DNA of 64,000 nt from Cadophora sp. MPI-SDFR-AT-0126 (taxonomy: Eukaryota > Ascomycota > Leotiomycetes > Helotiales > Ploettnerulaceae). The notes beneath the pieces are model-generated. The model saw only the letters and a program-made list of their open reading frames with translations. It was not told where the DNA came from and searched no databases. Both the position numbers and the translations under genes were made by a program. The stretch is taken from assembly GCA_020747065.1 (NCBI GenBank), contig JAGMVK010000001.1:2294001-2358000 (forward strand). The letters run 5' to 3'. Every line of letters begins with the position of its first letter. The stretch's first letter is position 1. Positions 22,425 through 33,119 of this stretch are shown in pieces.

Positions 22425-23367
22425 ATGGCCCCATCATCTGGCACCAAAAGTAAGAAGAAGAAAACATCAGCCAAGAAGCGCAAGGCTGTTGCTACTGCGC
22501 CAGGCACATCATCTGCACTCACCAACGACGAAGCGCGAGTCCAAGCTGAGGCATCATCTGACAATGTTGAAGCAGTCTCAACTAGAGACATGATGGAGAT
22601 TGACGCCCGGACTAGCGCTATGAGCATGAATGAAGATGTTGCAGCCAGTAACAGAGTCGGCAATGGAGAAGGAGAGTTCCGACACGACAAATATGCCTTT
22701 GCCACTCAGGCACAAGTACTCCACAAATTGGACACTGAAGGCAGAGTCGTCGCGATTTACGATTCCGTCTGGACCATGGAGGATGTTGAAACCATTAAAG
22801 TCTATCCTGGATACCAAGGCGAGACTGTCATCTTCAAGGCTGTCCGCTCAGGCCCCTCCAAGAGCGAAAAGTACAAGGCGGTTTACATTGCTGGTCCTTA
22901 CAAGGCGGTCTACAGTATGTCTTCTCCTCTCTATCTTGGGAATTATATGAGTATATAAGCTAACCCATACAGGCTGCGAGAAAGGCACCGGCTTCGAAAT
23001 CTTCCACAACTTCACCCTAGACTTCACCAATAACGCCATGGTCGCAGACTTCAAAGCCGATCCCCTCATCTTCAAGTTCGTCGATACGATGGATAAGTTC
23101 CTGGGCGTCGAACACCCGTACCTTTACCTCGAAGCTCACATCGATCGTGCGAATGGCAAGTACTTCGGAAGCTGGGCTAAGCGTCGCTACAATAACAAAG
23201 AGCAAATCGACCTCAACAGAAAAATTCACTTAGTGGAGGACGATGTCATCAACTTGTCGACACGAATGGAGATCAATATGATGCATCCGTCATGGTCGAA
23301 CTATCATATTCAGACTAAGGCGTTGACGCGTCCGTGGTGGAATGGTTGGCCCGCTCCCAATGCTTGA
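22425..23367 (+). CDS. Tandem-family protein, copy 3, with basic N-terminus
   Basis: Two exons (22425..22914, 22973..23367) give 294 residues. The N-terminus has a strong polybasic stretch (KSKKKKTSAKKRKA), a likely nuclear localisation signal, followed by an Ala/Ser/acidic linker. The family domain starts at about residue 105 with RVVAIYDSVWTMED, then VYPGYQGETVIFKA and YKAVY. The YKAVY peptide occurs twice, nine residues apart, encoded by a near-perfect short DNA repeat just before the intron. Exon 2 encodes HNFTLDFTNNAMVADFKAD and a C-terminus rich in aromatic residues. There is no membrane segment. The function is unknown; nuclear location is inferred from the basic tract. Confidence 0.72.
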
Positions 23368-23878
23368 TTGTTTGTTGTTGTGGCTGGCACAGTACATGGG
23401 TGATATGATTGAGGGTTGCTTTGGTCTGGCCTAGATGGAAATCGCACCAATAGAAAGCAGTACCACCTCTATTATTGGTCGCGGCCGTTGTGATATCCTT
23501 GCTGCGTATTGCGTTGCGGTTGAGTCAGTTCGATTTCGTATGTGAATGGAATCTAGTACGAAATGGCGAGGTGAGGCCCTAAGTTCAATTACTTCATGAC
23601 CTTATTAAGCGTCATGCTGGGACTTTCGATATTCGATACTTTTCTATAATGCTTACTGGAGACACGATCGGCCACTCGGATCCATCATTCTTACGTCTAG
23701 GCGCAATGATATCGTCCTCAATAGGATCAATCCTCAATAGGAACAACCTGAGCCTCATCACAAGAGATGCAATCATTTTCTTATAAGTACTAACACTCTA
23801 CCCCCTCTTCGACCTTCCCTTCTTCTTTTTCACGGAACCTGTCAATCAGTTATCTCGATCGGGGACACCTCTGCACTC
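23368..23878. other. Intergenic within tandem cluster
   Basis: No supported gene. It holds the 3' flank of copy 3 and the upstream region of copy 4. Confidence 0.4.
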
Positions 23879-25211
23879 ATGGCCGTAAGTCTATCCCAAG
23901 TTCATGAACAATATCCCTCGGGAGAGTGTCAACATGACCGTCTCATATCATAAATGAACCTCTCGCCAATTCTGACCCGCTCTTTTCCAATCAAATGAGA
24001 TCTCTCCAATTCCGAAGGAAAGCCTTACTCACGCACTTCTGCCACTTCTAGACAATCAAAGCCGAAGAGTCCGATACCGAGTCCAACGACTCAATGCCCG
24101 ACATCCCCTCGACCACCGCTCTACTCGAACAAGTCAAGATCGAGAATGAGTCCGATTCTTCAGTCGATCTTTCCAAGTTCCCCGAAACCCCTCAGAAGAA
24201 GAAAAGTCCCAAGAAGCGGAGCCCCAAGAAGAAGGACCCTCCAAAGAGGCCATTCGAGGGTCTGCCCAAGAGATCGTTGTCGCATCCGTACTTCAACGAT
24301 GGAGAATCTGGTAGCGATTCGGACTCGGATAGCGAGCCTGATGGTGTTGTGGATGCTGTTTATGATGTTCTGTGAGAGTTTCAACCTGCTTGCGAGACTC
24401 TCAGGAGCGAGCTGTTACTGAATTCAAATCCTAGGGATGACCGGTAAAGGAGCTCCAGCGTACCCATATGTAAGTGGTCGAACAGTATTCATATTAATGT
24501 ACTCATTCGAGAGCCTGAATCGCAATTTCCCGTCGAACTTCTGAAGATCTCGTCCATCCCAGACACAACGGAACACCTGATTACTGACATCCTCTATCCA
24601 GGAGAAAAGCGGCTTCACCATAACCATCAAGCACGTCGACACCTTCAGCCAGATCCCCGTCCGCCGTTACAAAGCCTACATATCAATCTTCGAGTGCCGC
24701 GCCGTCATGAGCTGTATTCGCTTCGGCTACGAGGCATACACGATCTTCAAGCTCTTGCAACGCAACCGCCACATGAAGAAGAACCTGAAGGTGATGGAGC
24801 CGATTGAGATTGATATATTACATGGAGTTATCGATGATAATGGATTCCCGTTGCTTAAGTGGCTGGTGAGTTTGAGTGAGAAGAAGAAGTATAATATGGG
24901 TGATAGGAAGTATGTTTCTTGCCAGGGCGTAAGTGATCCCATCCAATTTTCTCATTACTCCCTCCACATGCCTTTCATTAATTCTCGAAAAGCTTTCGGA
25001 TTGTGTCCTTTATTTGATTTGAGGATCTGTGCTGACTTCAATTGTTTCCGCAACCTGTCAGTGCGCGAAGAGACGATCTATCCCAACTTCTCCAATCGCC
25101 GAGTTGAGCAACAAGGAGCGAGGACGTCTTCATGAGCTTGATCATATTGAGATAGAGGAGGCTATGGCTAAGGCTGAAGCTAGAGCTGCCGCACAGAACA
25201 AGCCCGCCTGA
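23879..25211 (+). CDS. Tandem-family protein, copy 4, with polybasic N-terminal region
   Basis: The proposed start is a six-base first exon, ATGGCC (23879..23884), spliced to 24052. That reads MA-TIKAEESDTESNDS and on through KKKSPKKRSPKKK, a nuclear-type basic tract, to AVYDVL at 24371. A short third exon (about 24435-24469, TGKGAPAYPY), a fourth (24602..24928) and a fifth (25062..25211) carry GFTITIKHVDTF, RRYKAY, FKLLQRNRHMK, VIDDNGFPLL and CQG-CAKRRS. The join between AVYDVL and the third exon does not hold in frame with canonical sites: the GTGAGA donor leaves two bases, and the exon needs one. So there is either an indel, an unusual donor or a wrong model here. If the gene were entered at 24094 instead, the domain would be the same. 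Function is unknown; it is the best-preserved relative of the broken first copy. Confidence 0.58.
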
Positions 25212-25475
25212 AGTGACGTCGATGTGAACAAAGCTGCAGATGGGTCTCTTTTCCACATGTGAAGAATCTCACTCGTCAGCCGTTCCGTAGCATCTTCGCG
25301 GCCGCGCAAGGATGTGGTAAAGACGTAGGGAAAATGAATGAGACATTGCATCTCAAACAATATGCGCCCCAATCCATCTTCACTGACATGTCGTGACCAA
25401 ACGGAATTCAGAGCTTCCGGGTAAGTGTCAAGTATTCTATCCGAATCGTAAAATCTAGGGTATCAAACACCAACC

Positions 25476-26586
25476 TCAACCCCTCTTCTCAAAATAAGCC
25501 TCCATCTCCTCCTTCGCAGCCCTCCATTTCTCCCTCAAATCATCCGGCCCAACAACCCACCACTTCTCATGCAAACTCACAACGCCAGCCTCCCAATCCG
25601 CTTGATTTGGCCATGTCGCACTCCAAATGGGATCCAACTCTCCCCACGGCATCGGCCCTTCCTTTCTGAATGCATAGTTCAGAAGACTCTGCTCCATCGT
25701 AAACGGATCAAAGCGTTTCCAGTGCTGCATGACGGACATGAGGTAGGTGAACATCTCGTTCGATGGAGCAGTGAGCCAGAATCCAGCGGAGAAAGTGGTG
25801 CTGGTGGTGACAGGAGGGTAAGCATGATCACGCTCACCGGCGAGAGCGTTGTCGGGGCGTGCTGCGAAGAGGTAGCGGGCTGGGAGGAGAGCTTCGTCGT
25901 TTTTGATTTGGCGGGTTAGATTGGAGAGAGTGGAAGATGGGTGCTGGATCAATGGTGAGGAGAAGATGCCGTCGATGGGGTGGGTGATGAGAGTGTCTGA
26001 GTCTATGAAGAGGATACGTTCGTAGTCTACCATTTCGAAGATGCGGAGTCTAATGATCCGGTCAACTTTCCGTTTGTAGATTGCTTGTCACATCGTTCGC
26101 GACCGATGCCCGGATGGCTATTGAGTTATGAGGTGAGACTCACTTTGTGAACTGATCTTTCCACTTCTTCACACCCGTCTTTACCCACCACGGTAATTTG
26201 ACATCATCAACAACCACCACTGTCGCCCCATCCCTCTCTAGTCTCTTCCTCTTCTCGCTACTCACAGCCCTCGTGACGACAACTAAGAAGGGGATATCCT
26301 CTCTCAGCATCTTTGTCTCCGGCGCGATTTTCAATTGATAATGCAGTGTCCTGGCACCAAGGAAGTAATTATCCACGGCATTTTCATCGCCGACATAATT
26401 CTCACACAGAAAGGTCGCGATGGCCACCTTAGATGTGTCGGTTGTCTGTCTGAGATGGCCGTATGCTGGGTCGAATTTAATGGGCCTCGAGGCCAGGAAT
26501 ATGTGTTGTAGATAGTAAAGCGCAGTTATGCACAATAGAGGGACATATATGAGCTGTGCTCTGCGCTTGCCTAGACTCAATCGCAT
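25476..26586 (-). CDS. GT8-like (glycogenin-type) membrane glycosyltransferase
   Basis: Two exons, complement(26144..26586) and (25476..26049), give 338 residues. A short cytosolic N-terminus and one hydrophobic segment (LIYVPLLCITALYYLQHIF) make it a type II membrane protein, typical of Golgi enzymes. The catalytic domain has the nucleotide-sugar and metal site in YERILFIDSDTL (a DxD motif), preceded by DDVKLPWWVK. It is followed by the acceptor-side signature TFSAGFWLTAPSNEMF and by MEQSLLNYAF. Family GT8 members use UDP-sugars; the sugar and acceptor cannot be told from sequence. It is convergent with the last gene of the tandem family, 264 bases away. Confidence 0.88.
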
Positions 26587-27355
26587 GCTGCTCTGTTCTG
26601 TGTTTTTCTCCCTTCCTCTGGCTCCAGCCGGCTGTTGTCTAGATCTCTTGGCTTGGCCGTTTGGTTTCGCTAGAGAAACATTGTCGTTGATATTGTGTCA
26701 CGAAAAACGAATTATTCTTAAGGTTTACAGAGTTTATGGTGACCCAAGGAAGGTTTGACGCGAAACGACGTGACAGGACCATAGGGTTGCACCAATAACG
26801 AGCATCAGCCTCGGCGCTGAGTGATGATGATGGCGCAGCGATTAAGCGAGGGTTGGAACCCAAGAATGCAACCAACCGAATCAGTGCCGTATTGGCTAAC
26901 GGAGTACTAGGTACTTAGAGGATTTTTTTTACGAGATACTTTCCCTGCATTGCTCGAGATCAATTACCCGTTTCAGATATGGGGAAAGGATGGATTATGG
27001 TTAGGTGAATCGATCCTCCAGAGAGGTTGATTATAGGTTTGGACCAGGAGAAAAGGGGTGGATGCATGCAGGTACGCGAAAAAGGAAAGTTACGGGGAAA
27101 ATTAAAGAGCTTGGCTCCTTGCGTTGCCCTGATTAATCTTTTTTTGCTGATACTCATACCACAATCGATGATCTGTGTCGCATTTGGGGAGGAAGCAGCC
27201 TTAGCTTTGGTTTTTCAATTGTCCCATGCGAAGCGGGCTTGGAGTCACGTATTGTACGTCAACACTTCTCCGCCTCAATAGGCTGCCCATCGAATGCCAG
27301 ATGTGAGAATTACAGCGAGGCAGAACATTGATAGCTCTACAGTCCCTTGTCCTTC
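26587..27355. other. Intergenic
   Basis: Lies between the 5' end of the GT8 gene and the 3' end of the DUF3431 gene. No supported coding sequence was seen. Confidence 0.4.
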
Positions 27356-28450
27356 TCAATCCCCAGCAATTTTAGTTCTCTTCCGTTCATCTTCTCCTGT
27401 CAAGATCGCCTTGTCTCTCCACGGCACAATTCTCCTCTCCAAGTTCTCAATCCTTTTCCCCAGCCTGACAACCTGTCTATCCTCAGTCCTCATACCTCTA
27501 TTCAACAGCTCATTTCTAAACTCCTGAAAATCATACCGCATCTTCTCCAGCGTCTTCCAATGCACCCAGTCCTCCGCTGACTCGAAACAAATATGATAAT
27601 TCCTACACAGGGCCTTATGTTCGCTCGGACAATCGATTGCCTTCTTGAGGAACAGCCATTGCCAGAGATGCTCCCAAATCCGGCCAGACATTGAGCTGGA
27701 CATGTATCCGTTTTGCAGCCAGGACATGGCGCTTTGGTACCGCTCTCGAGGAACGGCGCGGATCGTTTCTCTCGTGACAGCGAATTGGGAACAGCATGGT
27801 GCAGCGAGTATTTCGGGTAGTGGATCGCCAGGGAATAGTGATTCGAAGGCATTTTTCATATACGGTTCTTCGCCCTTCAGTTTCGTAGAGAATTCCGGCG
27901 AGTCTATCGTGATGGATGTGTTCATCCAGTTCGGACAGGCGTTGTCCCAAGAGATTCGCAAGTTCATATATTTGCGACGAAGGACTTCGGTAAGATCGAG
28001 CCGGTTCAGAGCATTGGCGGTGCTGTATTGAAGGGCGCCGTCGATGTGCCATGCATAGTCTTGGCCGTGTAGGAAGATTGAGATATTTGGAAGGTTGTCA
28101 TAGAACTCGTACATGTAGGTGAGATATCCCATTGCTTCGTTGCCCTGGTTTGCTGGGGTATGGTACTGAGCATTTTGGTTGTCCACCATATATGGAACTA
28201 CTTGGTAATTCTGAATACTGAGGGATGTCGTCCAGGAGAAATCACTGAACGATAGTGTGGAGAGAACAAGATGGACGCTCGGCGGGTGATTCTCATGGTA
28301 AACTTTTGCGACCACACTTGAACAGTGCAGGAACATCCATATCATGAGAACAGCAGCGAAGGATATAAGGAGTAGATTCCAGCGTCGATTCTGAGAGAAT
28401 GACGCTTTGTGAAGCATTGCTGAGCGTCTGGCATGCATTTCCGGCTTCAC
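27356..28450 (-). CDS. DUF3431-type membrane-anchored protein
   Basis: A single frame of 364 residues. After a short basic N-terminus there is one membrane segment (NLLLISFAAVLMIWMFLHC), then a lumenal or extracellular domain. Conserved-looking features are YLTYMYEFYDNLPNISIFLHGQ, WHIDG and ALNRLDL, the Cys pair AAPCCSQFAVTRETI, and a late aromatic run IWEHLWQWLF. These fit the fungal DUF3431 family, which is often found near glycosyltransferase genes but has no firmly assigned activity. The neighbour downstream is a GT8 enzyme on the same strand, which makes a role in glycan or wall metabolism plausible but unproven. Confidence 0.82.
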   Translation of the reverse strand: MKPEMHARRSAMLHKASFSQNRRWNLLLISFAAVLMIWMFLHCSSVVAKVYHENHPPSVHLVLSTLSFSDFSWTTSLSIQNYQVVPYMVDNQNAQYHTPANQGNEAMGYLTYMYEFYDNLPNISIFLHGQDYAWHIDGALQYSTANALNRLDLTEVLRRKYMNLRISWDNACPNWMNTSITIDSPEFSTKLKGEEPYMKNAFESLFPGDPLPEILAAPCCSQFAVTRETIRAVPRERYQSAMSWLQNGYMSSSMSGRIWEHLWQWLFLKKAIDCPSEHKALCRNYHICFESAEDWVHWKTLEKMRYDFQEFRNELLNRGMRTEDRQVVRLGKRIENLERRIVPWRDKAILTGEDERKRTKIAGD

Positions 28451-29212
28451 CTAACGGCAGTTATTGGGAACATTTGAGAATATGTTCATGCCGCAGTTAC
28501 CCAAAAAACCGAACTTGACAGAAGGAGCATCCATTAGGGATTGGGAGTCATGAGAAAATTTAAAATTCACCAAATATGAGAATGTTGGTTCCAAATCCAA
28601 CCAAAAACGTGGTCGAAAGCTCGAAATAGCCTGGCCATCTCTGTGCGACCAGTCATTGCAACCCTACCGTGGGCGGGATCGACAATTCCATTTGTACCCA
28701 CTATGAGGCTCTACTTGAAACCGAAATTCGTGTTGGTTGCGTCGTTCCTGATTGAACCGTATGAGGCGTTTGTGTGTCGTCGCTGGATCGGGTCGGGTTC
28801 ATTTGGAAGAGTTGTTGGTTGAGCGGATAAAGTCGTGTGTTGAAGATCAACGGTGTGTGGTGTAGTTTTTGGCCGCAGTGGGCTTCGTCGCATCCGCTGA
28901 ATGGGTACTGAAAGATGGGTTGTACGATTTGTTGCTAATTTGGCAAGCAAGGGAACTGTGGCTGACCCTTCTCATTGTGAGGGGAGGAACCATCTTTACC
29001 AAGTCACATGATCCGCTCCTCGAGATATCATGTCATACTCCGAGGATTCGCATATGACCGAGTCTTGACAGCCGATGACTCGCATACGCTGTGAACAAAA
29101 GTTTTATATCTACCTGCCCACATGTTGATCTCACATCCTCTCTCAGAGACCAAAATCAGCCCCCAGTTACAGCAAATCTCACATATCTCATTCCAAACCT
29201 CCACCCAAAGGC
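28451..29212. other. Intergenic, divergent promoters
   Basis: Separates the DUF3431 gene (-) from the isochorismatase-like gene (+). No supported gene. Confidence 0.4.
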
Positions 29213-29884
29213 ATGGCCGACCACTCTCACACCGCCCTCATAGTCGTAGACAACCAAATCGGCGCCATCTCTTCCTCATTCTGGGGACCCTCTCGAAGCA
29301 CCCCCAATTACACAACCGCTATTTCCACGATCCTATCATCCTTCCGTTCTCTTCAAACTTCTCCAAATCCACCGCATATAATCCACATCTACCACTCCTC
29401 CACCAACGCCCTCTCACCTCTTCACCCGTCCTCGCCCGATATAAATTTCCACTCTTCATCCATCCCGGCAGATGGCGAACCCGTGTTCAGCAAATCGGCG
29501 AATTCGGCTTTCATAACACAGTCCGGACCCAAATCCGTGGCAACACAAGTGTCTGGATTAGAGACGTATCTGAAAGAGAAACAAATCTGGAAGATTTACT
29601 TCGTAGGGTTGAGCGTTGATTTGTGTCTCGGGTCGACAGTGAGGTCGGCGAGTGATTTAGGGGTTGCGGATCATTTTGATGAGGGAAAGGTGGTAAAGGG
29701 TGATTTGGTCTTGGTTGAGGATGCAGTTGCCGCGTGGGCGAAGAGAGATGGAAACTTTGATGCGGAGACGGTGTGTAGGGTTCATGTGGAGAGTCTGAAG
29801 GGGGAGTATGCGAGGGTTGTCAAGGTTGAGGATGTTTTGAGAGAGATGGGCTTGGAGGCTGGGAACGAACGAGCTGTGCTTTGA
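29213..29884 (+). CDS. Isochorismatase-like cysteine hydrolase
   Basis: An intronless 223-residue frame with the cysteine-hydrolase fold. The strand with the catalytic Asp is TALIVVDNQIGAI at residues 8-20. The Lys motif is VFSKSANSAF near residue 95. The nucleophile Cys lies in GLSVDLCLGSTVRSASDLG around residue 141, with the usual small-residue turn before it. The family includes nicotinamidases, isochorismatases and ureidoacrylate hydrolases. The features fit a nicotinamidase-like or general amide hydrolase, but the substrate cannot be chosen. It has no signal peptide and should be cytosolic. It is convergent with COG4, 254 bases away. Confidence 0.87.
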   Translation: MADHSHTALIVVDNQIGAISSSFWGPSRSTPNYTTAISTILSSFRSLQTSPNPPHIIHIYHSSTNALSPLHPSSPDINFHSSSIPADGEPVFSKSANSAFITQSGPKSVATQVSGLETYLKEKQIWKIYFVGLSVDLCLGSTVRSASDLGVADHFDEGKVVKGDLVLVEDAVAAWAKRDGNFDAETVCRVHVESLKGEYARVVKVEDVLREMGLEAGNERAVL

Positions 29885-30138
29885 ACTGACTCTCGTTCGC
29901 GAAGTAAGTAAATCGAGATATTTGCGAGTCGACAAGGAGCGGGGGAGAGGGAAACGCAGAGTGTAGGGTCTGTTCGTACTTGCAATTGTGAGGTGCCAAC
30001 ATTGGTGAAAACCGCCACATTACCCCGTGAATGACCAGTCTATTTTTGGATACCAGATGTGAAATGCTGGAGATCTCGCTCACATCGTACAATGATTAAT
30101 CATCTCTTTGATGATACATGAACATGCCGAGAAACTCT

Positions 30139-32604
30139 CTACCCTCTCACTAGCATCCTCGCTCGTCGTCTTTCTTCCTCATTCAGCACCCAGGCCATCT
30201 CCTCATCGCCCTCTTCCTCTGCTTCGTTGATGGCTTCCCACTCGTCTTCCTCCATATTCACAAGCATCGATACTTGAGCAACGCGAGCGAAAGAGTCGCG
30301 AATACCATATCGACCACCCCTTGCAACAGCACTAATGATTCCTGAAAAGTCGCGTTCCATTCTCTGGGCACCCAGCGCATTGATCTTCCCCGAGAAGCCC
30401 CATATCCGTTTCTCCAGCACCTTGGACAAGTATTTGGCAGTCGAGTCTAGTAATGCAGCAAAGGACTTTGGGGTCATGATTCGCTGGATGGGCTTCATTA
30501 GTGCCTCCCAGCTGTGCTCGAATCTCCTCGCAGTCAGGTCGTTGATCATCTCCTGATCATAATCTGTGTCATTATTCCTGGCAATCTCGGCAAGATCTTC
30601 TTCTGTTAAAGAATAATCCACATCGCGGAATGTTTCTGACAGGACAGGTCGTAATCGAGGTTTGACCACTCGTTCGAACATGACTTGCAACCCATCCGCA
30701 ACAAGTTCTGAAGTCTTGGCATTAAAGCTTGAGTTCAGATTTTCAAGAGCGTTCTTCACAAAAGTTGCATCATGACCAAATGGGAACATTTCATCCAAAG
30801 GATTTGGTCCTTGGCCGCCGTTCGGTAACTCTGCAGGGGAGAGACGGGTAGTGACGATGCGAGAAAGATACTCAGTTGCGAGTTCAAGAGAGTTAATGAG
30901 AACAATAAATGCAATAATCTTGTCCTCAGGAGGGAAACCTCCTTGTATCGCTGCCTTGGGGTACGACTCGTCACGCATCTTTCTCTGGATCATGCCGATA
31001 AAATCCGAGCCAAGCACTCGACTGATAGTGGGTATTACGGAGGCAATGACTTCTCGCAGAGATGTCGCAAGCGAGCGCTGGAGAACTGTGTTGACGATAT
31101 ACATCACATCGTCCACAGCGGAAATAATGAATGGCGCATTACCATCTAGGGGCTTCGACGGGTTGAGAGTAAGCCCAGTGGGAGATTCGTCCAGTTGGAA
31201 CGCTTTCTCCACTGATCGCCTGAAGAAAAAAGTTGACATGGTATTGAATGGAGTGGTAAGCCTAGCAGAAATCTTTCGATTCAAAGCGGACTTGGTAAGC
31301 AGATCTGGCGTCCCCAGCGGCTCTTCAGGACTTTCATGCGGGTCCTGCTCGATCTTAGATATTGCCTGCAACAAGACAGCTTTGGGCGCACTCACTCTAC
31401 ACTTGCCAGCCAGAAAGCGCGAGTACATCGACCAGCGGCCCAGCATCATGGCAGTCTCGTTGAGAAGCCCATCGATTTCCTTCATGTCTACCCCCTCGTC
31501 TTCGCTCACTCTTCCATTTGTTCCGCCTCCAACAGCAGGCGAGTTCGTCCGCGATATTCCCATATTCTTCTGTGCTGGCAAGAAGCTGTGGACCAGGAAG
31601 GAGAATGGGTAGCTCTTCACATCCGTTAAGCGTCTATCGACACTCCTCTCATCTCCCCACATATCCAAGATAATTCCGCCCTGTACATCAGCCTCCACTT
31701 GAAGTCTCTCAATAACTTTAACCATTTTCCCTTGGCCGTAGTGTCTCTCCACGAGCCCTCCGTGGCCATCCACGATTTGTGCAATATGTTCGAATAGTCG
31801 GGTTAGCGCATTGGCGTAGAAGAATCCATCTTTCCCAGCGCTTCCCTTGGTTCCCTCTCTCAAGCTTCCTCTTGCCCTGGCAGCAACTCCCTGGCAGACA
31901 TATCTCCCATAGACCTCCAGCCCAGTGTCTTCTCTTCCGATCAATGGGAACAGTTTGAAAAACCTTGTGATTTTGCTGCCATCACCCTCTTCTGCCGCCT
32001 TCTCGAATTCCCTCAAGAACAGCCCGCAGAGCGATTCTTTGGCATTTTCGATGGTTATCCCTGGAGCATCCGGAACCTCAACGCTTGGTACGATCCTGGC
32101 GGCAAAATTCCCCTCAATAATATAATTGGGAATTTTGGAAGCCCGCGCAATATACCCCGCAGCAGCCTCCCAGTCCTGCGGTGCGCCCATAGACCCCACA
32201 ACCCCTTGAACACACGCTTTCAACTCGGCGACTTGTTCGACTACGCTCAGCGTCTCTTCTACGCGCTTCTTTTCAAGGTCAAGCTCTTTGACCTTGCTGG
32301 ACAGGTGGGACGCCGTGCCAGCAGCTGAATCTAGCATGCCATTGCTTATGTCCCGTGTGTGGATGACCTGTGTTCCCAGATGCGCGCGCAGAAGATCTAA
32401 ACGTCCTAACTCGCGGGAAAGGTCGGCCTGGGAGGATACTAGGGCTTGAAGCCTCGAGGTAATTGCTGCATCGCGGGTGTGGAGGGCGGAGAGGGATGCG
32501 CGAATGGAAGCTAGGGAGGAAGATTCGTAAATGCTTGGAGAGGCAGCGGCCTCCTCGGACTGATGGAGAGCTCGATTGCCATTTGTGAGGCCGGGAGGAG
32601 GCAT
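30139..32604 (-). CDS. COG4: Conserved oligomeric Golgi complex subunit 4
   Basis: An intronless frame of 821 residues, near the usual size of fungal Cog4. The N-terminal coiled-coil region (LLRAHLGTQVIHTRDISNG, LEKKRVEETLSVVEQVAEL) is followed by the recognisable stretch DWEAAAGYIARASKIP. Next comes FFKLFPLIGREDTGLEVYGRYVCQG, which is diagnostic for Cog4. The C-terminal part is helical with DVDYSLTEEDL and WEALMKPIQRIM. The protein belongs to lobe A of the COG tether, which captures vesicles for retrograde intra-Golgi transport and keeps glycosyltransferases in place. A short Glu-rich acidic tail ends the protein. The start MPPPGLTNGNRA is the first in frame. Confidence 0.95.
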   Translation of the reverse strand: MPPPGLTNGNRALHQSEEAAASPSIYESSSLASIRASLSALHTRDAAITSRLQALVSSQADLSRELGRLDLLRAHLGTQVIHTRDISNGMLDSAAGTASHLSSKVKELDLEKKRVEETLSVVEQVAELKACVQGVVGSMGAPQDWEAAAGYIARASKIPNYIIEGNFAARIVPSVEVPDAPGITIENAKESLCGLFLREFEKAAEEGDGSKITRFFKLFPLIGREDTGLEVYGRYVCQGVAARARGSLREGTKGSAGKDGFFYANALTRLFEHIAQIVDGHGGLVERHYGQGKMVKVIERLQVEADVQGGIILDMWGDERSVDRRLTDVKSYPFSFLVHSFLPAQKNMGISRTNSPAVGGGTNGRVSEDEGVDMKEIDGLLNETAMMLGRWSMYSRFLAGKCRVSAPKAVLLQAISKIEQDPHESPEEPLGTPDLLTKSALNRKISARLTTPFNTMSTFFFRRSVEKAFQLDESPTGLTLNPSKPLDGNAPFIISAVDDVMYIVNTVLQRSLATSLREVIASVIPTISRVLGSDFIGMIQRKMRDESYPKAAIQGGFPPEDKIIAFIVLINSLELATEYLSRIVTTRLSPAELPNGGQGPNPLDEMFPFGHDATFVKNALENLNSSFNAKTSELVADGLQVMFERVVKPRLRPVLSETFRDVDYSLTEEDLAEIARNNDTDYDQEMINDLTARRFEHSWEALMKPIQRIMTPKSFAALLDSTAKYLSKVLEKRIWGFSGKINALGAQRMERDFSGIISAVARGGRYGIRDSFARVAQVSMLVNMEEDEWEAINEAEEEGDEEMAWVLNEEERRRARMLVRG

Positions 32605-33119
32605 TGGTTTGGGTTCGGCATGGGTGATGTGGTTGTGGAGGAGCTCGATATAAAGCTGGGGAAGCCTCGATTACGCTGGCCAGGTACAGGTGGCATGTAA
32701 TTTTTGTGGGGAGCAATATTAAGCGAGATTTCAGATCGACTTCTCGACAACAATTCATCATCAGCAGTATATCTGAAGGTAATTTTCAAGGGGTCGTCAT
32801 TTCCTCTCTCATTGCATATTTGTATGCTTGACCGAAGATCTACAAGATGTGAGTTCTTGTAAGCATATACTGTCAATTCATTTCCAAATGAAAGTAATGA
32901 ACGGTGGGTAGGTGCTTCAGGCGGCCTTTACATTCTGGCAATCTTGAACGCGGGATGGGTTTGGGCACGCTCGAATATGTCTTGACCTCAGTCAAGGCAC
33001 ATCCACATAATCAAACTCTCGATCAGATATATTCCAAGCCTATTCTGAACAAGAAGCTGGCAGCCCTGTTTCCGTCACACTCCGTGCAAGCCTCAACCTA
33101 GCAGACGAGCAATCACCAT
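32605..33119. other. Intergenic
   Basis: The upstream region of COG4 and 3' flank of small cysteine-rich copy 2. No supported gene. Confidence 0.4.

Noticed and set aside
30851..31612. Open frame of 253 codons on the + strand
   Set aside because: It lies fully antisense to the strongly supported COG4 gene and has no recognisable domain; it is a codon-composition shadow.
15677..32604. A Golgi-traffic gene cluster (coatomer zeta and COG4)
   Set aside because: The two genes are 14 kb apart with unrelated genes between and no sign of co-regulation; chance is sufficient.
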